Assembly: GCF_004912135.1 (NCBI RefSeq)
Contig: NZ_STGU01000024.1
Location: forward strand, 1 to 32,755
Direction of reading: 5' to 3'
Length of the DNA stretch: 32,755 bases
Source of the DNA: Rhizobium rosettiformans W3
GTDB taxonomy: Bacteria; Pseudomonadota; Alphaproteobacteria; Rhizobiales; Rhizobiaceae
Shown: piece by piece, positions 14,886 to 25,100 of the stretch
Layout: the number at the start of each line of letters is the position of its first letter
Position numbering within the stretch: the stretch's first letter is position 1
Made by a program: the position numbers and the translations under genes
The notes under the pieces: generated by a model
The model's database searches: none
What the model was told of the DNA's origin: nothing
Seen by the model: the letters and a program-made list of their open reading frames with translations, nothing else

Positions 14886-15902
14886 ATGAAGACCAGCAGA
14901 TACCTTCTGGCGAGCGCGGCACTGTGCCTTCTCGCCACATCCATGCCCGCAATGGCCGATACCTCGGGCAAGAAGATCGCCCTTTCGAACAATTATGCCG
15001 GCAATTCCTGGCGCCAGGCCATGCTGACCAGCTGGGAGAAAGTGACCGGCGAAGCCGTGAAGGCCGGACAGGTGGCAGCAGCCGATGCCTTCACCACGGC
15101 TGAAAACCAGGCCACCGAACAGGCCGCGCAAATCCAGAACATGATCCTGCAGGGCTATGACGCCATCGTCATCAACGCAGCCTCTCCGACGGCACTCAAC
15201 GGCGCCGTCAAGGAAGCCTGTGATGCCGGCATCACCGTCGTCTCCTTTGACGGCATCGTCACCGAACCCTGCGCATGGCGCATCGCCGTCGACTTCAAGG
15301 AAATGGGCCGCAGCCAGGTGGAATACCTTTCCAAGCGCCTGCCTGAGGGCGGCAATCTGCTCGAGATCCGCGGCCTTGCCGGCGTCTTCGTCGATGACGA
15401 GATCTCGGCCGGCATCCATGCCGGTGTCGAGCAGTTCCCGCAGTTCAAGATCGTCGGCTCCGTGCATGGCGACTGGGCGCAGGACGTGGCGCAGAAGGCC
15501 GTGGCCGGCATCCTGCCGAGCCTGCCGGAACTGGTCGGCGTCGTGACGCAGGGTGGTGATGGCTATGGTGCAGCCCAGGCGATCGCTGCCGCCAACCGTC
15601 CGATGCCCGTCATCGTCATGGGCAATCGCGAAGACGAGTTGAAGTGGTGGAAGGAGCAGAAGGACGCCAATGGCTACGAGACCATGTCCGTCTCGATCGC
15701 GCCTGGCGTTTCCACGCTCGCCTTCTGGGTCGCGCAGCAGATCCTCGACGGCAAGGAAGTCAAGAAGGACCTCGTCGTTCCCTTCCTTCGCATCGACCAG
15801 GACAACCTCGAAGCCAACCTGGCCAATACCCAGGCCGGCGGCGTCGCCAATGTCGAGTATTCGCTCGAAGACGCACAGAAGGTGATCTCTTCGGCGATGT
15901 AA
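14886..15902 (+). CDS. Sugar ABC transporter periplasmic binding protein (CUT2 type)
   Basis: A 338-residue binding protein of the Peripla_BP_4 / ribose-binding group. Residues 1-24 form a Sec signal peptide (ends SMPAMA|DTSG). Mature landmarks are the N-terminal strand KIALSNNYAGNSWRQAM, IQNMILQGYDAIVINAASPTAL, GITVVSFDG and GVVTQGGDGYGAAQA. It delivers a monosaccharide or related polyol to the permeases downstream. The substrate cannot be named from sequence. It is the first gene of a five-gene operon, and a GC hairpin follows its stop. The ATG at 14886 follows GGGAGTGA. Confidence 0.9.
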   Translation: MKTSRYLLASAALCLLATSMPAMADTSGKKIALSNNYAGNSWRQAMLTSWEKVTGEAVKAGQVAAADAFTTAENQATEQAAQIQNMILQGYDAIVINAASPTALNGAVKEACDAGITVVSFDGIVTEPCAWRIAVDFKEMGRSQVEYLSKRLPEGGNLLEIRGLAGVFVDDEISAGIHAGVEQFPQFKIVGSVHGDWAQDVAQKAVAGILPSLPELVGVVTQGGDGYGAAQAIAAANRPMPVIVMGNREDELKWWKEQKDANGYETMSVSIAPGVSTLAFWVAQQILDGKEVKKDLVVPFLRIDQDNLEANLANTQAGGVANVEYSLEDAQKVISSAM

Positions 15903-15922
15903 TCGACCGAAACCTCCCCGGA

Positions 15923-15946
15923 CCGTCCGGCCTTCGGGCCGGGCGG
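15923..15946 (+). other. GC-rich hairpin after the binding-protein gene
   Basis: CCGTCCGGCC (15923-15932), loop TTCG, GGCCGGGCGG (15937-15946); one G-U pair. No U-tract follows, so it is more likely a 3'-end protector or partial terminator that favours binding-protein mRNA. Confidence 0.6.
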
Positions 15947-15990
15947 TGTGGGATCTGTCCTTTGGCTTCCAAAGCGAAGAGTATTTCTGC

Positions 15991-17457
15991 ATGAATGCCA
16001 TGCTCGAACCGGGCGGTGGACGGCCCGTCGTCAGTGTAACCGATGCGCGTGTGAGTTTCGGTGCCGTGAAGGCGCTGGATGGGGTCACGCTCGAGATCGG
16101 CGCTGGTGAATGCGTCGGCCTGGTGGGCCACAACGGCGCCGGCAAATCGACCATCGTCAATGTCATCAATGGCGGACTGACACCGCATGAAGGTGAGATC
16201 CGATATGGTCACGGCAGCGGCGGGCACAGCATCAATGCGGCACGCGATGCCGGCATTCGCTGTGTCTTCCAGGAGCTGTCGCTCTGCCCCAACCTGACGA
16301 TCGTGGAGAATACGCGCGTCATGCATCGCAGCCTGAAAGGCTGGGGCTGGCGAAAGCGCGGTGCCTCTCTAATCGAGAGCAAGCTCGACGAGATTTTTCC
16401 CGGACACACCATCGACAGCCATGAGGCCGTCGGCAATCTCACCATCGCCGAGCGGCAGATGGTGGAGATCGCAATCACCTTTTGCGAGATCGGAAGCCCG
16501 GTGCGCCTTGTCATTCTGGACGAGCCGACGTCTTCGCTCGACGCGCGGCTCGCCGAACAGTTGCTCGCCTATGTCGAGCGCTTCGTGCGCGGCGGCGGCT
16601 CGATCCTGTTCATCTCGCATATCCTGGGTGAAATCCTCTCGGTCTCCAGTCGCATCGTCGTCATGAAGGACGGAAAGGTGGTCAGCCAGAGGCCGGCCGA
16701 GGAGTTCTCGGAGCACGGTCTGATCGAGGCCATGGGCAGCGTCGTCAAGGCACGCCAGGCGCGCCAGTCGTCCGATCGAGCCCCGACCGAAACGGTTCTT
16801 TCTGCGGCACCGGTACGCGGACGCGGTCTGGCGTTCGAGGCCAGGAAGGGCGAAATCGTGGGTTTTGCCGGGCTCGGGGGCCATGGCCAGACGGATATGC
16901 TGGTCGGGCTCTTCGAGGCGAAGACCGGCAACTGGCTGCGAGCCGCCGATCCGGCCGTTGCCTTCGTCGCCGGCGATCGCGCTGTCAACGGCACCTTCAC
17001 GCTCTGGAGCATTTTGAGGAACCTCAGCATCAGCATCCTGCCGGATCTGTCGCGGCTGCAGAGCCTCGACTTCGCGCGCGAGGAGACGCTTGGCCAAACC
17101 TGGAAAGACCGGATCGGCATCCGCACGCCCGACATGGACAATCCCATCCTGTCGCTCTCGGGCGGAAACCAGCAGAAGGTGCTTTTTGCACGCGCGCTGG
17201 CCGGCCGGGCGCCGGTGATGCTGATGGACGATCCGATGCGCGGCGTCGACTTCGGTACAAAGCAGGAGGTCTATACGATCCTGCGCCAGGAGGCCGATCA
17301 GGGCCGTACCTTTGTCTGGTACTCGACCGAGATGGATGAGGTCTGCCTTTGCGACCGCGTCTACGTTTTCAACAACGGCATCATCGTTGCCGAACTCAAA
17401 GGTGACGCAGTGACCGAAGAGAACATTCTGGCGGCATCCTTCCAGGAGGCCGCATGA
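15991..17457 (+). CDS. Sugar ABC transporter ATP-binding protein, two-domain (RbsA/XylG type)
   Basis: Energises the sugar importer in the cytosol. The 488-residue protein is a fusion of two nucleotide-binding domains. Domain 1: Walker A GHNGAGKST (46-54), a divergent signature (NLTIAERQMVEIA) and an intact Walker B (LVILDEPTSSLD). Domain 2: a degenerate Walker A (GLGGHGQTDM), as usual in this family, an intact LSGGNQQK signature (389-396) and a Walker B in which Asp414 replaces the catalytic Glu (LMDDPMRGVDFG). The start at 15991 is chosen because GCGAAGAG precedes it; an in-frame ATG at 15946 overlaps the hairpin. The stop overlaps the next start by 4 bp. Confidence 0.9.
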   Translation: MNAMLEPGGGRPVVSVTDARVSFGAVKALDGVTLEIGAGECVGLVGHNGAGKSTIVNVINGGLTPHEGEIRYGHGSGGHSINAARDAGIRCVFQELSLCPNLTIVENTRVMHRSLKGWGWRKRGASLIESKLDEIFPGHTIDSHEAVGNLTIAERQMVEIAITFCEIGSPVRLVILDEPTSSLDARLAEQLLAYVERFVRGGGSILFISHILGEILSVSSRIVVMKDGKVVSQRPAEEFSEHGLIEAMGSVVKARQARQSSDRAPTETVLSAAPVRGRGLAFEARKGEIVGFAGLGGHGQTDMLVGLFEAKTGNWLRAADPAVAFVAGDRAVNGTFTLWSILRNLSISILPDLSRLQSLDFAREETLGQTWKDRIGIRTPDMDNPILSLSGGNQQKVLFARALAGRAPVMLMDDPMRGVDFGTKQEVYTILRQEADQGRTFVWYSTEMDEVCLCDRVYVFNNGIIVAELKGDAVTEENILAASFQEAA

Positions 17458-18401
17458 CGAAGTACTTCTCTTCTGACGGCCTGCGCCTGCTGATCCCGGC
17501 CCTGTCGCTGGTCGGGCTGCTCGCCGCCGTCTTCTATCTGCAGCCACGGGCGATGAGCTATACGGGGCTCAATCTGCTGTTCAATCTGGCCGTCCCGATC
17601 GCACTGGCGACGATTGCGCAGATGCTGATCATGACGGTCAACGACCTCGATCTGTCGATGGGCACCTTCGTCAGCTTCGTGGCTTGCGTTACAGCCACGT
17701 TCCTGCAGTCTTCTCCCCTGCTGGGCGTGCTCATCCTGATGGCGGCGATCGGTGTCTACGCCCTTCTCGGCGTCATGATCCATCTGAGGGAACTGCCCTC
17801 GATCGTGGTCACGCTCGGCATGAGCTTCGTCTGGGGCGGCCTTGCCGTTCTGATCCTGCCTGCCCCCGGCGGCGAGGCGCCCGGCTGGATCCGCGCGATC
17901 ATGACGGTGAAGCCGCCGCTCGTCCCGATGGCGATCGTCGCCAGCGTCCTGATTGCCGTCGTCAGCCATTACCTGATCATGCGCTCCTCCTTCGGCGTCG
18001 TCTTGCGCGGCGTCGGCGGCAACACGCGCTCCGTCGCGCGCGCCGGCTGGTCGATCATCGGGGCTCGGGCGGCTGTCTACGGCCTCGCCGGTCTCTTCGC
18101 GGTGCTTGCCGGCATGGCGCTGGTGGGGCTGACCACATCAGCGGATGCCAATATCGCGCTGCGCTACACGCTGCTTTCGATCGCCGGCGTCATTCTTGGC
18201 GGCGGTGAATTCGTTGGCGGCCGCGTTTCGCCTATTGGCGCCGTCATTGGCGCGCTGACACTGACACTGGCAGGGTCCTTCCTGTCCTTCCTCAGGATCT
18301 CGCCGGACTGGCAGATCGGCGCCCAGGGCGCGATCCTGATCCTGGTGCTGACTTTGCGTCTCGTCCTCAATCGCGCCGAAGGCCGGAGGGGGAAAGCATG
18401 A
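17454..18401 (+). CDS. Sugar ABC transporter permease 1 (CUT2, BPD_transp_2)
   Basis: A 315-residue inner-membrane permease with 8-10 hydrophobic segments. Family landmarks are ATIAQMLIMTVNDLDLSMGTFV near residue 55 (split: ATIAQMLIMTV, NDLDLSMGTFV), LPSIVVTLGMSFVWGG, and the cytosolic loop GVVLRGVGGNTRSVARAGWS, which contacts the ATPase. It overlaps the ATPase gene and the second permease gene by 4 bp each. Together with permease 2 it probably forms a heterodimeric channel. Confidence 0.9.
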   Translation: MTKYFSSDGLRLLIPALSLVGLLAAVFYLQPRAMSYTGLNLLFNLAVPIALATIAQMLIMTVNDLDLSMGTFVSFVACVTATFLQSSPLLGVLILMAAIGVYALLGVMIHLRELPSIVVTLGMSFVWGGLAVLILPAPGGEAPGWIRAIMTVKPPLVPMAIVASVLIAVVSHYLIMRSSFGVVLRGVGGNTRSVARAGWSIIGARAAVYGLAGLFAVLAGMALVGLTTSADANIALRYTLLSIAGVILGGGEFVGGRVSPIGAVIGALTLTLAGSFLSFLRISPDWQIGAQGAILILVLTLRLVLNRAEGRRGKA

Positions 18402-19348
18402 CCACACTTGCCACGCTCTTTTCCCGCACCTGGATCTGGTCCTTCATCGCGGCCGCCAGCGTGTTCCTGATCACCATCTTGTTCACCGGCGGGGCGAGCA
18501 CTGTCGGGCTTGCGCAGGCAGCACTGACCTTTGGCGCCTTTTCGGTCCTTGTCGGCCTCGGGCAGATGCTGGTGATCACACTTGGTCCTGGCAATATCGA
18601 CCTGTCCGTTCCCGCCAACATGACGCTGGCAGCGACCGTGTCGCTGAAGGTGATGAACGTCGAGAACAGCATGATCGTTATGGGGCTGCTCGTTGCCATA
18701 GGCATCGGGCTTCTCATCGGGCTTGGAAACTACGCACTGATCAAGCTCCTGCGCATCCCGCCGATCATCGCAACGCTGTCGATGAGTTTCATCGTTCAGT
18801 CGACGGCGATCTGGACGAACCGCGGTTTGCGCATCAAGCCTCCGAGCTGGCTGGCCGACTTCACCACCTCCTCGACAGCAGGCGTCCCGAATGTCGCTAT
18901 CGTTGCCTTCGCGCTCTCCGTCATCGTGTGGTACGTCATCAACCGCACGGTCTATGGCCGCTCGATCGCCGCGATCGGCCAGAGCATTCGCGCTGCGCGC
19001 ATGGCCGGCATCCCGATCGACGGCACGCGGCTTGTCACCTACCTGCTTTGCGCCGTACTCGCCTCGCTCTGCGGCTATCTGCTTGCCAGCTTCTCCGGTG
19101 GTGCGGCGCTCAACATGGGCACAGAATATCTCCTGATGTCGATTGCCGTTGTCGTCATCGGTGGCACGGCGGTTGCCGGTGGCAACTCGAATGTTCCGGG
19201 GATATGGGGCGCTTCCCTCTTCATGTTCCTTGTCGTTTCCATGCTGAACACCTACGGCTTTGGAGCAGGCATCCGCCTCATTCTCACCGGTCTCATCATC
19301 ATCGCCGTCATCATGCTGCCGACCACGCGCAGCGCCGGCAAAACCTGA
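18398..19348 (+). CDS. Sugar ABC transporter permease 2 (CUT2, BPD_transp_2)
   Basis: The partner permease, 316 residues with 8-10 membrane segments. It has the same landmarks in different wording: GLGQMLVITLGPGNIDLSV, IPPIIATLSMSFIVQST, and the ATPase-contact loop GRSIAAIGQSIRAARMAGIP. The two permeases are clearly paralogues but well diverged, which fits a heterodimer and not a recent duplication. The lactonase gene follows after 20 bp. Confidence 0.9.
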   Translation: MTTLATLFSRTWIWSFIAAASVFLITILFTGGASTVGLAQAALTFGAFSVLVGLGQMLVITLGPGNIDLSVPANMTLAATVSLKVMNVENSMIVMGLLVAIGIGLLIGLGNYALIKLLRIPPIIATLSMSFIVQSTAIWTNRGLRIKPPSWLADFTTSSTAGVPNVAIVAFALSVIVWYVINRTVYGRSIAAIGQSIRAARMAGIPIDGTRLVTYLLCAVLASLCGYLLASFSGGAALNMGTEYLLMSIAVVVIGGTAVAGGNSNVPGIWGASLFMFLVVSMLNTYGFGAGIRLILTGLIIIAVIMLPTTRSAGKT

Positions 19349-19368
19349 AGCATTGCCAGGATCGTCCC

Positions 19369-20280
19369 ATGGAAAACCCGCATTACGAGATCCGCGACCC
19401 CCGCTTCCGCGACCTGCTCGTTTCCAGTGCCGCGCTCGATGAGCTCTATACCGGCTGCCGATGGGCCGAGGGTCCCGTTTGGTTCAATGATGGCGGCTAT
19501 CTCTTGTTCAGCGATATTCCGAACGAACGCGTTCTACGCTGGATCGAGGGCGCCGGCACCTCCGTCTATCGCGCGCCGTCCAATTTCATCAACGGCAATA
19601 CCCGCGACGGCGAGGGGCGGCTCGTCTCCTGCGAGCATGGCGGGCGCCGCGTCATCCGCACCGAGATCGACGGGACGATCACGACGCTTGCCGATCGTCA
19701 CCAAGGCAAGAAGCTCAACTCTCCCAACGACGTGGTGGTGAAATCCGACGGTAGTGTCTGGTTCACCGATCCGTCCTACGGCATTCTCTCGGATTACGAG
19801 GGCTACAAGGCGGACGAGGAACAGCCTAGTCGCAATGTTTACCGCCTTGATCCTTCGACCGACGAACTCACTGTCGTCGTCGACGATTTCCTGCAGCCGA
19901 ACGGGCTCTGCTTCTCGCCGGACGAGCGCCTGCTCTACGTCGCCGATTCCGGCGCCAGCCACAAACCGGACGCGCCACGGCATATTCGCGTCTTCGATGT
20001 CACCGATGGCAAACACCTGACGAATGGGCGGGTCTTTGCCCATATCGACAAGGGTATTCCCGATGGGATGCGGACGGATGTAGAGGGGAACCTCTGGTCG
20101 AGCGCTGCCGACGGCGTTCACTGCTTCCATCCCGACGGCACGCTGCTCGGCAAGATCCTCGTGCCCCAGGCGGTCGCCAATCTGACCTTCGGCGGGCCGC
20201 GCAAGAACCGGCTGTTCATCACGGCCTCGACCTCGCTTTATGCGATCTACACCGCGACGCGCGGGGCACAGGTTCCCTAA
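19369..20280 (+). CDS. SMP-30/gluconolactonase family sugar lactonase
   Basis: A 303-residue six-bladed beta-propeller of the SMP-30 / gluconolactonase / LRE family, which hydrolyses sugar lactones with a bound divalent metal. Metal-ligand candidates are Glu in CRWAEGPVWF, Asn in LNSPNDVVVKSDG and Asp in KGIPDGMRTDVEGN. GSVWFTDPSYG is also typical. As the last gene of the sugar ABC operon, it suggests that the imported sugar is oxidised to a lactone and then opened. The sugar dehydrogenase for the first step is not in the window. The ATG at 19369 was chosen by alignment to the propeller start; the longer in-frame extension is a shadow of the permease gene. Confidence 0.88.
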   Translation: MENPHYEIRDPRFRDLLVSSAALDELYTGCRWAEGPVWFNDGGYLLFSDIPNERVLRWIEGAGTSVYRAPSNFINGNTRDGEGRLVSCEHGGRRVIRTEIDGTITTLADRHQGKKLNSPNDVVVKSDGSVWFTDPSYGILSDYEGYKADEEQPSRNVYRLDPSTDELTVVVDDFLQPNGLCFSPDERLLYVADSGASHKPDAPRHIRVFDVTDGKHLTNGRVFAHIDKGIPDGMRTDVEGNLWSSAADGVHCFHPDGTLLGKILVPQAVANLTFGGPRKNRLFITASTSLYAIYTATRGAQVP

Positions 20281-20289
20281 GTCGAAGTG

Positions 20290-20328
20290 TCGTCTTGGCG
20301 CCTGCGTCAGGTAGGCGCCAACAGACGA
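20290..20328. terminator. Hairpin between convergent operons
   Basis: TTGGCGCCT (20295-20303) pairs perfectly with AGGCGCCAA (20313-20321). TCGTC (20290-20294) and GACGA (20324-20328) extend the stem past a CA bulge. It fills the gap between the lactonase stop and the allophanate hydrolase stop, so it can end both transcripts. U-tracts are missing. Confidence 0.55.
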
Positions 20329-22128
20329 TCACTTCCTCGAAGCGATATAGGCGCGCCAGCCGCCGAGATCCGTGACTTCCTGCGCGCCCTGGATGGCATA
20401 GGGTTCGCAGAGGAAGCCGGACACTTGGGACCCGTCATCGAGCGTGACCTTGCCGATGCCGAGCGGTGCGGGGATGTTCTGGACGAAGCGGCCGAAGGCA
20501 GCGGGCGTTACCTTCCAGACTTCGACCTCAAGCCCCTTACCTTCGAAGCCCGGCTCGCGGATCAGGCCCGGCTTGGGCGGTGTGGTGTTGGGCAGGACGA
20601 AGAGGCGGTAGTCGCCGGCCGTGCGGCAGGTCTTCACCAGCTTGCCGCCGGGGCCTGTCAGTTCGTGGTTCAGCGGCATGCCGGTCAGATGCGCACCGAC
20701 GACCATGATCGTGACAAGGCCATCATCAGGTTCGGCGACCTTCGAGGCTTCCGGCAGGGTTGCAGTCTTATCCTTGCCCATGCCCGAGGCCGCCGCGCGG
20801 TGCATGGCATCGGCAAAGGGTGCCAGGGCATCGTCGGAGAAGGAGGGGCCGAAAAAGGTCACGCCGCTTGGCAGGCCATCCGAACCGAATCCGCCGGGCA
20901 CGGCGATCGCCGCATAACCGAAGAGATTGGCGAAGTTGGTATAGCGACCGAAATGGCTGTTCTTGACGATCGGATCTGCGAGCATCGCCTCGACCGTATA
21001 GGTGGTCGGCGAGGTCGGCAGCATCAGCACATCGAGCTTCTCCCATTCGACAAATGCCTTCTGGCGGAGATGGCCGAGCTTGTACTGGCCCTCGAACGCT
21101 GCCACCGCATCATAGGCTTTCGCGCCTTCGATGATGGTGCGCACTGTCGGATCGAAATCATCGGCATTGGTGCCGATGAAGTCCTTGACCGCTGCGAGAC
21201 GCTCGGCGACCCAGGGGCCGTTGTAGAGCAGTTCGGCGGCCTGTCGGAACGGCGCGTAGTCGAAGGGGACGATGGTTGCGCCGAGCGATTTTGCCCGCTC
21301 GATTGCCTGATCGTAGAGCGCCTCCACCGCCTTGTTGCCGAAGAATTCGCGCTCGGCACCGTCGAGCACACCGATGCGCAGGCCTGATCCCGGCAGGGCC
21401 ACTGGCGAGGCCTTGCGGGAGTAGGGATCACCGGCGTCATAGCCATCCATCACCTTGCGGATCGCGACACCATCGCCAACGGTTGCAGCAAAGACCGTGA
21501 CGACATCGACACTGCGGCAGGCCGGCACGACGCCGACATTCGGCACGAGGCCGGGGGTCGGCTTGATGCCGACGAGGTTGTTGAAGGCGGCGGGCACGCG
21601 TCCGGAGCCTGCGGTATCGGTGCCGAGCGCAAAGCTTGCGAGACCCGCCGCGACCGTGACCGCAGAACCGGAGGAGGAGCCGCCGGAGACATAGGCCTTG
21701 TCGAAGACGGAGCGCGGAGCACCATAAGGAGACCGTGTGCCGTTGAGGCCTGTCGCGAACTGGTCGAGATTGGTCTTGCCGATGACGAGGGCTCCCGCGG
21801 CCTTCAGTCTCGCAACGACCGTGGCGTCCTTCTCCGGCTGGTAAGCGAAGGTCGGGCAGGCGGCGGTGGTCGGCAGGCCAGCGACGTCAATGTTGTCCTT
21901 CACCGCGAAGGGCACGCCCCAGAGCGGCAGACTGTTCGGCGCCGGCGCGTGCTCCATCAGGGCCCTTGCGGCGGCCCGCAAATCCTCGTCCGGCGTCTGG
22001 GTGATGAAGACGGCCGGATCGTCGGAGGCCTTGCGGCGGGCGATCACCTCCTCGGCGAGATCGAGCGGGGTCAGCCCGCTGGCATAGGCGACCCTGAGCG
22101 AAGCGAGATCGAGAATAGTCGGCAGCAT
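20329..22128 (-). CDS. atzF: Allophanate hydrolase
   Basis: Cleaves allophanate to two ammonia and two CO2 (EC 3.5.1.54), the last step of urea- or guanidine-carboxylase pathways. The 599-residue protein has an amidase-signature domain at ~25-440: catalytic Lys77 (FAVKDNID), cis-Ser in GGSSSGSA (149-156) and nucleophile Ser175 in GTDTAGSGR. Residues ~470-599 form the C-terminal domain (VVGAHLTGMPLNHELTGPGG) that distinguishes AtzF from other amidases and removes the second carboxylate. Full length. Its ATG overlaps the carboxylase stop by one base (TAATG), showing translational coupling. It is the last gene of the seven-gene operon. Confidence 0.95.
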   Translation of the reverse strand: MLPTILDLASLRVAYASGLTPLDLAEEVIARRKASDDPAVFITQTPDEDLRAAARALMEHAPAPNSLPLWGVPFAVKDNIDVAGLPTTAACPTFAYQPEKDATVVARLKAAGALVIGKTNLDQFATGLNGTRSPYGAPRSVFDKAYVSGGSSSGSAVTVAAGLASFALGTDTAGSGRVPAAFNNLVGIKPTPGLVPNVGVVPACRSVDVVTVFAATVGDGVAIRKVMDGYDAGDPYSRKASPVALPGSGLRIGVLDGAEREFFGNKAVEALYDQAIERAKSLGATIVPFDYAPFRQAAELLYNGPWVAERLAAVKDFIGTNADDFDPTVRTIIEGAKAYDAVAAFEGQYKLGHLRQKAFVEWEKLDVLMLPTSPTTYTVEAMLADPIVKNSHFGRYTNFANLFGYAAIAVPGGFGSDGLPSGVTFFGPSFSDDALAPFADAMHRAAASGMGKDKTATLPEASKVAEPDDGLVTIMVVGAHLTGMPLNHELTGPGGKLVKTCRTAGDYRLFVLPNTTPPKPGLIREPGFEGKGLEVEVWKVTPAAFGRFVQNIPAPLGIGKVTLDDGSQVSGFLCEPYAIQGAQEVTDLGGWRAYIASRK

Positions 22129-25100
22129 TACAGATCCTCCAAGATGACCAGGACATCGCCGGCCTTGACGTTGCGACCCGGCCCGGCACGCAGATCCCGG
22201 ACGCGGCCGGCAGCATGGGCGGTGACGGTGATTTCCATTTTCATCGACTCGATGATGGCAAGCGTATCTCCAGCCTGCACGGACTGGCCTTCTTCGACCA
22301 GCAATTTCCAGACATTGCCGGGCACGGCACTTTCCACCCCGAAGCAGCCTTCGGGGATATCGCCGCCGAGGCTAACGCCCGCGCCGTCATCCACCTGGAA
22401 CGAGTCGAGCCCCTCGTCCTTCCAACGCTGTCGCTCCGCCTCGAAGGCCGTCTGCTGTCCCTGCTTGAAGGCGGCGATGCTCTTCGCATTGCGGGCCATC
22501 TCCGCCTCGTAGTCGGCATAAGAGAAGGTGCCCTCGTCGATGCGGATGGGATAGCCACCATGCGGGAAGGCGGCGCGGGCTTCCGTCAGTTCTTCGTGGC
22601 TTACGGGGAAGAAGCGGATCTGGTCGAAGAAGTCGAGCAGCCATGGCTTATCCTTGGCGAAGACATCCGTCTGGCGCCAGGTGTTCCAGACCTGGATCGT
22701 GCGACCGAAGAGCTGATAGCCCCCCGGCCCCTCCATGCCATAGATGCACATATAGGCACCGCCAATGCCGACGGCGTTTTCCGGCGTCCAGGTGCGGGCG
22801 GGATTGTACTTCGTCGTCACCAGCCGGTGGCGCGGATCGATGGGGGTTGCGACCGGCGCGCCAAGATAGACGTCGCCCAGGCCCATCACGAGATAAGAGG
22901 CGTTGAAGATCGTGTCCTTCACCGCCTGCTCGTCGGGCAACCCGTTGATGCGGCGGATGAACTCGATGTTAGACGGGCACCAGGGCGCATTCGGCCGCAC
23001 GAGTTCCTGATACTTGCGCATGGCCAGTTCCGCATCCGGATCGTTCCAGGACAGCGGCAGCCAGACGGTCCGGCTCGGCACCTTGACGGCGGAGACCGGA
23101 GGCAGGCTTTTCTCGATCTCGGCCAGTGCGGCCAAGAGTTTCGGGCGCGACAGCGTGGTGCTGTCATAGTGGATCTGCAGCGAGCGGATGCCGGGAGTCA
23201 GATCGATCAGGCCCTGAAGCCTCGCCACCTTGACCGCCTGCATCAGCAGATGGACGCGCATACGGATGCCTATATCGAGCTGCATCGGGCCGTATTCGAC
23301 CAGCAGGTTGTCATCCCCCTGGCGGCGATAGACGACGGGGATGGGGCCAGTGTCGTTCGAGGCGAGGATGGGGGTGCCGAAGGCGGTGTGCCGAGCCTTA
23401 CCCCCCTCTGCCCTGCCGGGCATCTCCCCCACAAGGGGGGAGACTGGCACAACGCCGGCCTCGCCCGATACTGCAGATGCGCTTGCCTCCAACTCAACCG
23501 AAGCGGCAGGCGAGACGGCAGCCTCCTCGCTCTCCCCCCTTGTGGGGGAGATGTCCGGCAGGACAGAGGGGGGTAAACCGGGCACGGCACCTGTGGAAAG
23601 CACACCATCCTCCGCGCGCGTCACCGCATGAAACCGGATCTTATCCCCCGACTTAAACTGCCCCATCTTCCACTGCTCGTCGCGGGCGATGACGGCCGGG
23701 CAGACGAAGCCGCCGAGGCTCGGGCCGTCGGGCCCAAGGATGATCGGCATGTCGCCGGTGAAATCGATCGCGCCGATCGCATAGGCGTTGTCATGCAGGT
23801 TGGAGGGGTGAAGCCCCGCCTCGCCGCCATCGGTGCGTGCCCATTTGGGTGCCGGACCGATCAGGCGGACACCTGTGCGTGCCGAGTTGAAATGCACTTC
23901 GTAGTCGGTCGAGAACAGTGTCTCGATATCCTCTTCGACGAAGAAGTCGGGCGCACCATGTGGGCCGTAGAGCACGCCGACTGACCATTGGCGGGTCAGT
24001 TCCGCCGGCTCGGTTGCCGGCAGGACATTGGTCTGGTTCCGGCGGGCCAGGCGCAAGACATGCCCTGCGCGAAGCGTGCCGGTGGCATTGCCGCCGAACT
24101 GGCCGAGGCCGAAGGTGGCGCGGGAGCCCATGACAACAGGTGCATCGAAGCCGCCGGAGACCGCCAGATAAGCGCGCTGACCGGCACCGGTGATGCTGCC
24201 GATGGCCAGCGTCTGGCCAGCCTTGACCTGGATCGCCTGGTCGTGCGGCACCTCGGCGCCGTCGAGCTTCATCGGCATGACCGCTCCGGCAAGCGCGATC
24301 ATCGTATCGGAGAAGAATTTCAGCACCGGCCCGGAGACGGTGAGCTCCAGGGCCGCCGTATGATCGTGGTTTCCGACCAGCCGGTTGGCATGGCGGAAGG
24401 AGCGTTCGTCCATCGGGCCCGAGGGCGGCACGCCGACATGCCAGAGGCCGAGGCGGCCCGGCAGCTCCTGCAGGCTCGACTGCGCACCGGGAGCGATCAC
24501 CTCGACGACATCCGGTATGAATTCGAAATCCTTCAAGGCCGTGGTCGCAACATCGCCGCTTCGAAACAGATCGGAGGCGGCGATGGCCTTGAGGTATTCG
24601 AGATTGGTCTCGATGCCGGCTAGCGAGGTTTCTTCCAGCGCGGAGGACAAGGCCGCAATGGCCGTCTCCCGATCCGCGCCCGACACGATCACCTTGGCCA
24701 GCATGGGATCGTAGAAGGGCGTGACTTCGGTTCCCGTTTCCACCCAGCCGTCGACACGGACGCCCTCGGGGAAGACAACTTCGGTCAGCAGCCCGGCACT
24801 CGGGCGGAAGCCGGCATGGGGCATTTCGGCATAGACGCGCGCCTCGATCGCGGCACCTGTCGGCACCAGGTTTTCCTTGCCCGTCAGCACATCTTCGCCG
24901 GCGGCCTGGCGGATCATCCATTCGACCAGATCCACACCGAAGACGGCTTCCGTGACCGGATGCTCGACCTGCAGACGCGTGTTCACCTCAAGGAAGTAGA
25001 ATTCTTCGCGGGCGGGATCATAGATGAATTCAACGGTGCCGGCGGAGGCATAAGCGGCCTGCTGGCCGAGCGACACGGCAGCGGCGTGCAGGCGCTGGCG

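Noticed and set aside
14667..16169. A 500-codon minus-strand frame across the two-component/ABC gap
   Set aside because: It is antisense to the binding-protein gene and runs through the palindrome region; no domain was recognised.
23398..23576. Insertion sequence or transposon in the carboxylase gene
   Set aside because: There is no transposase frame and no clear target duplication was seen; the element is only two short palindromic repeats with an in-frame spacer.
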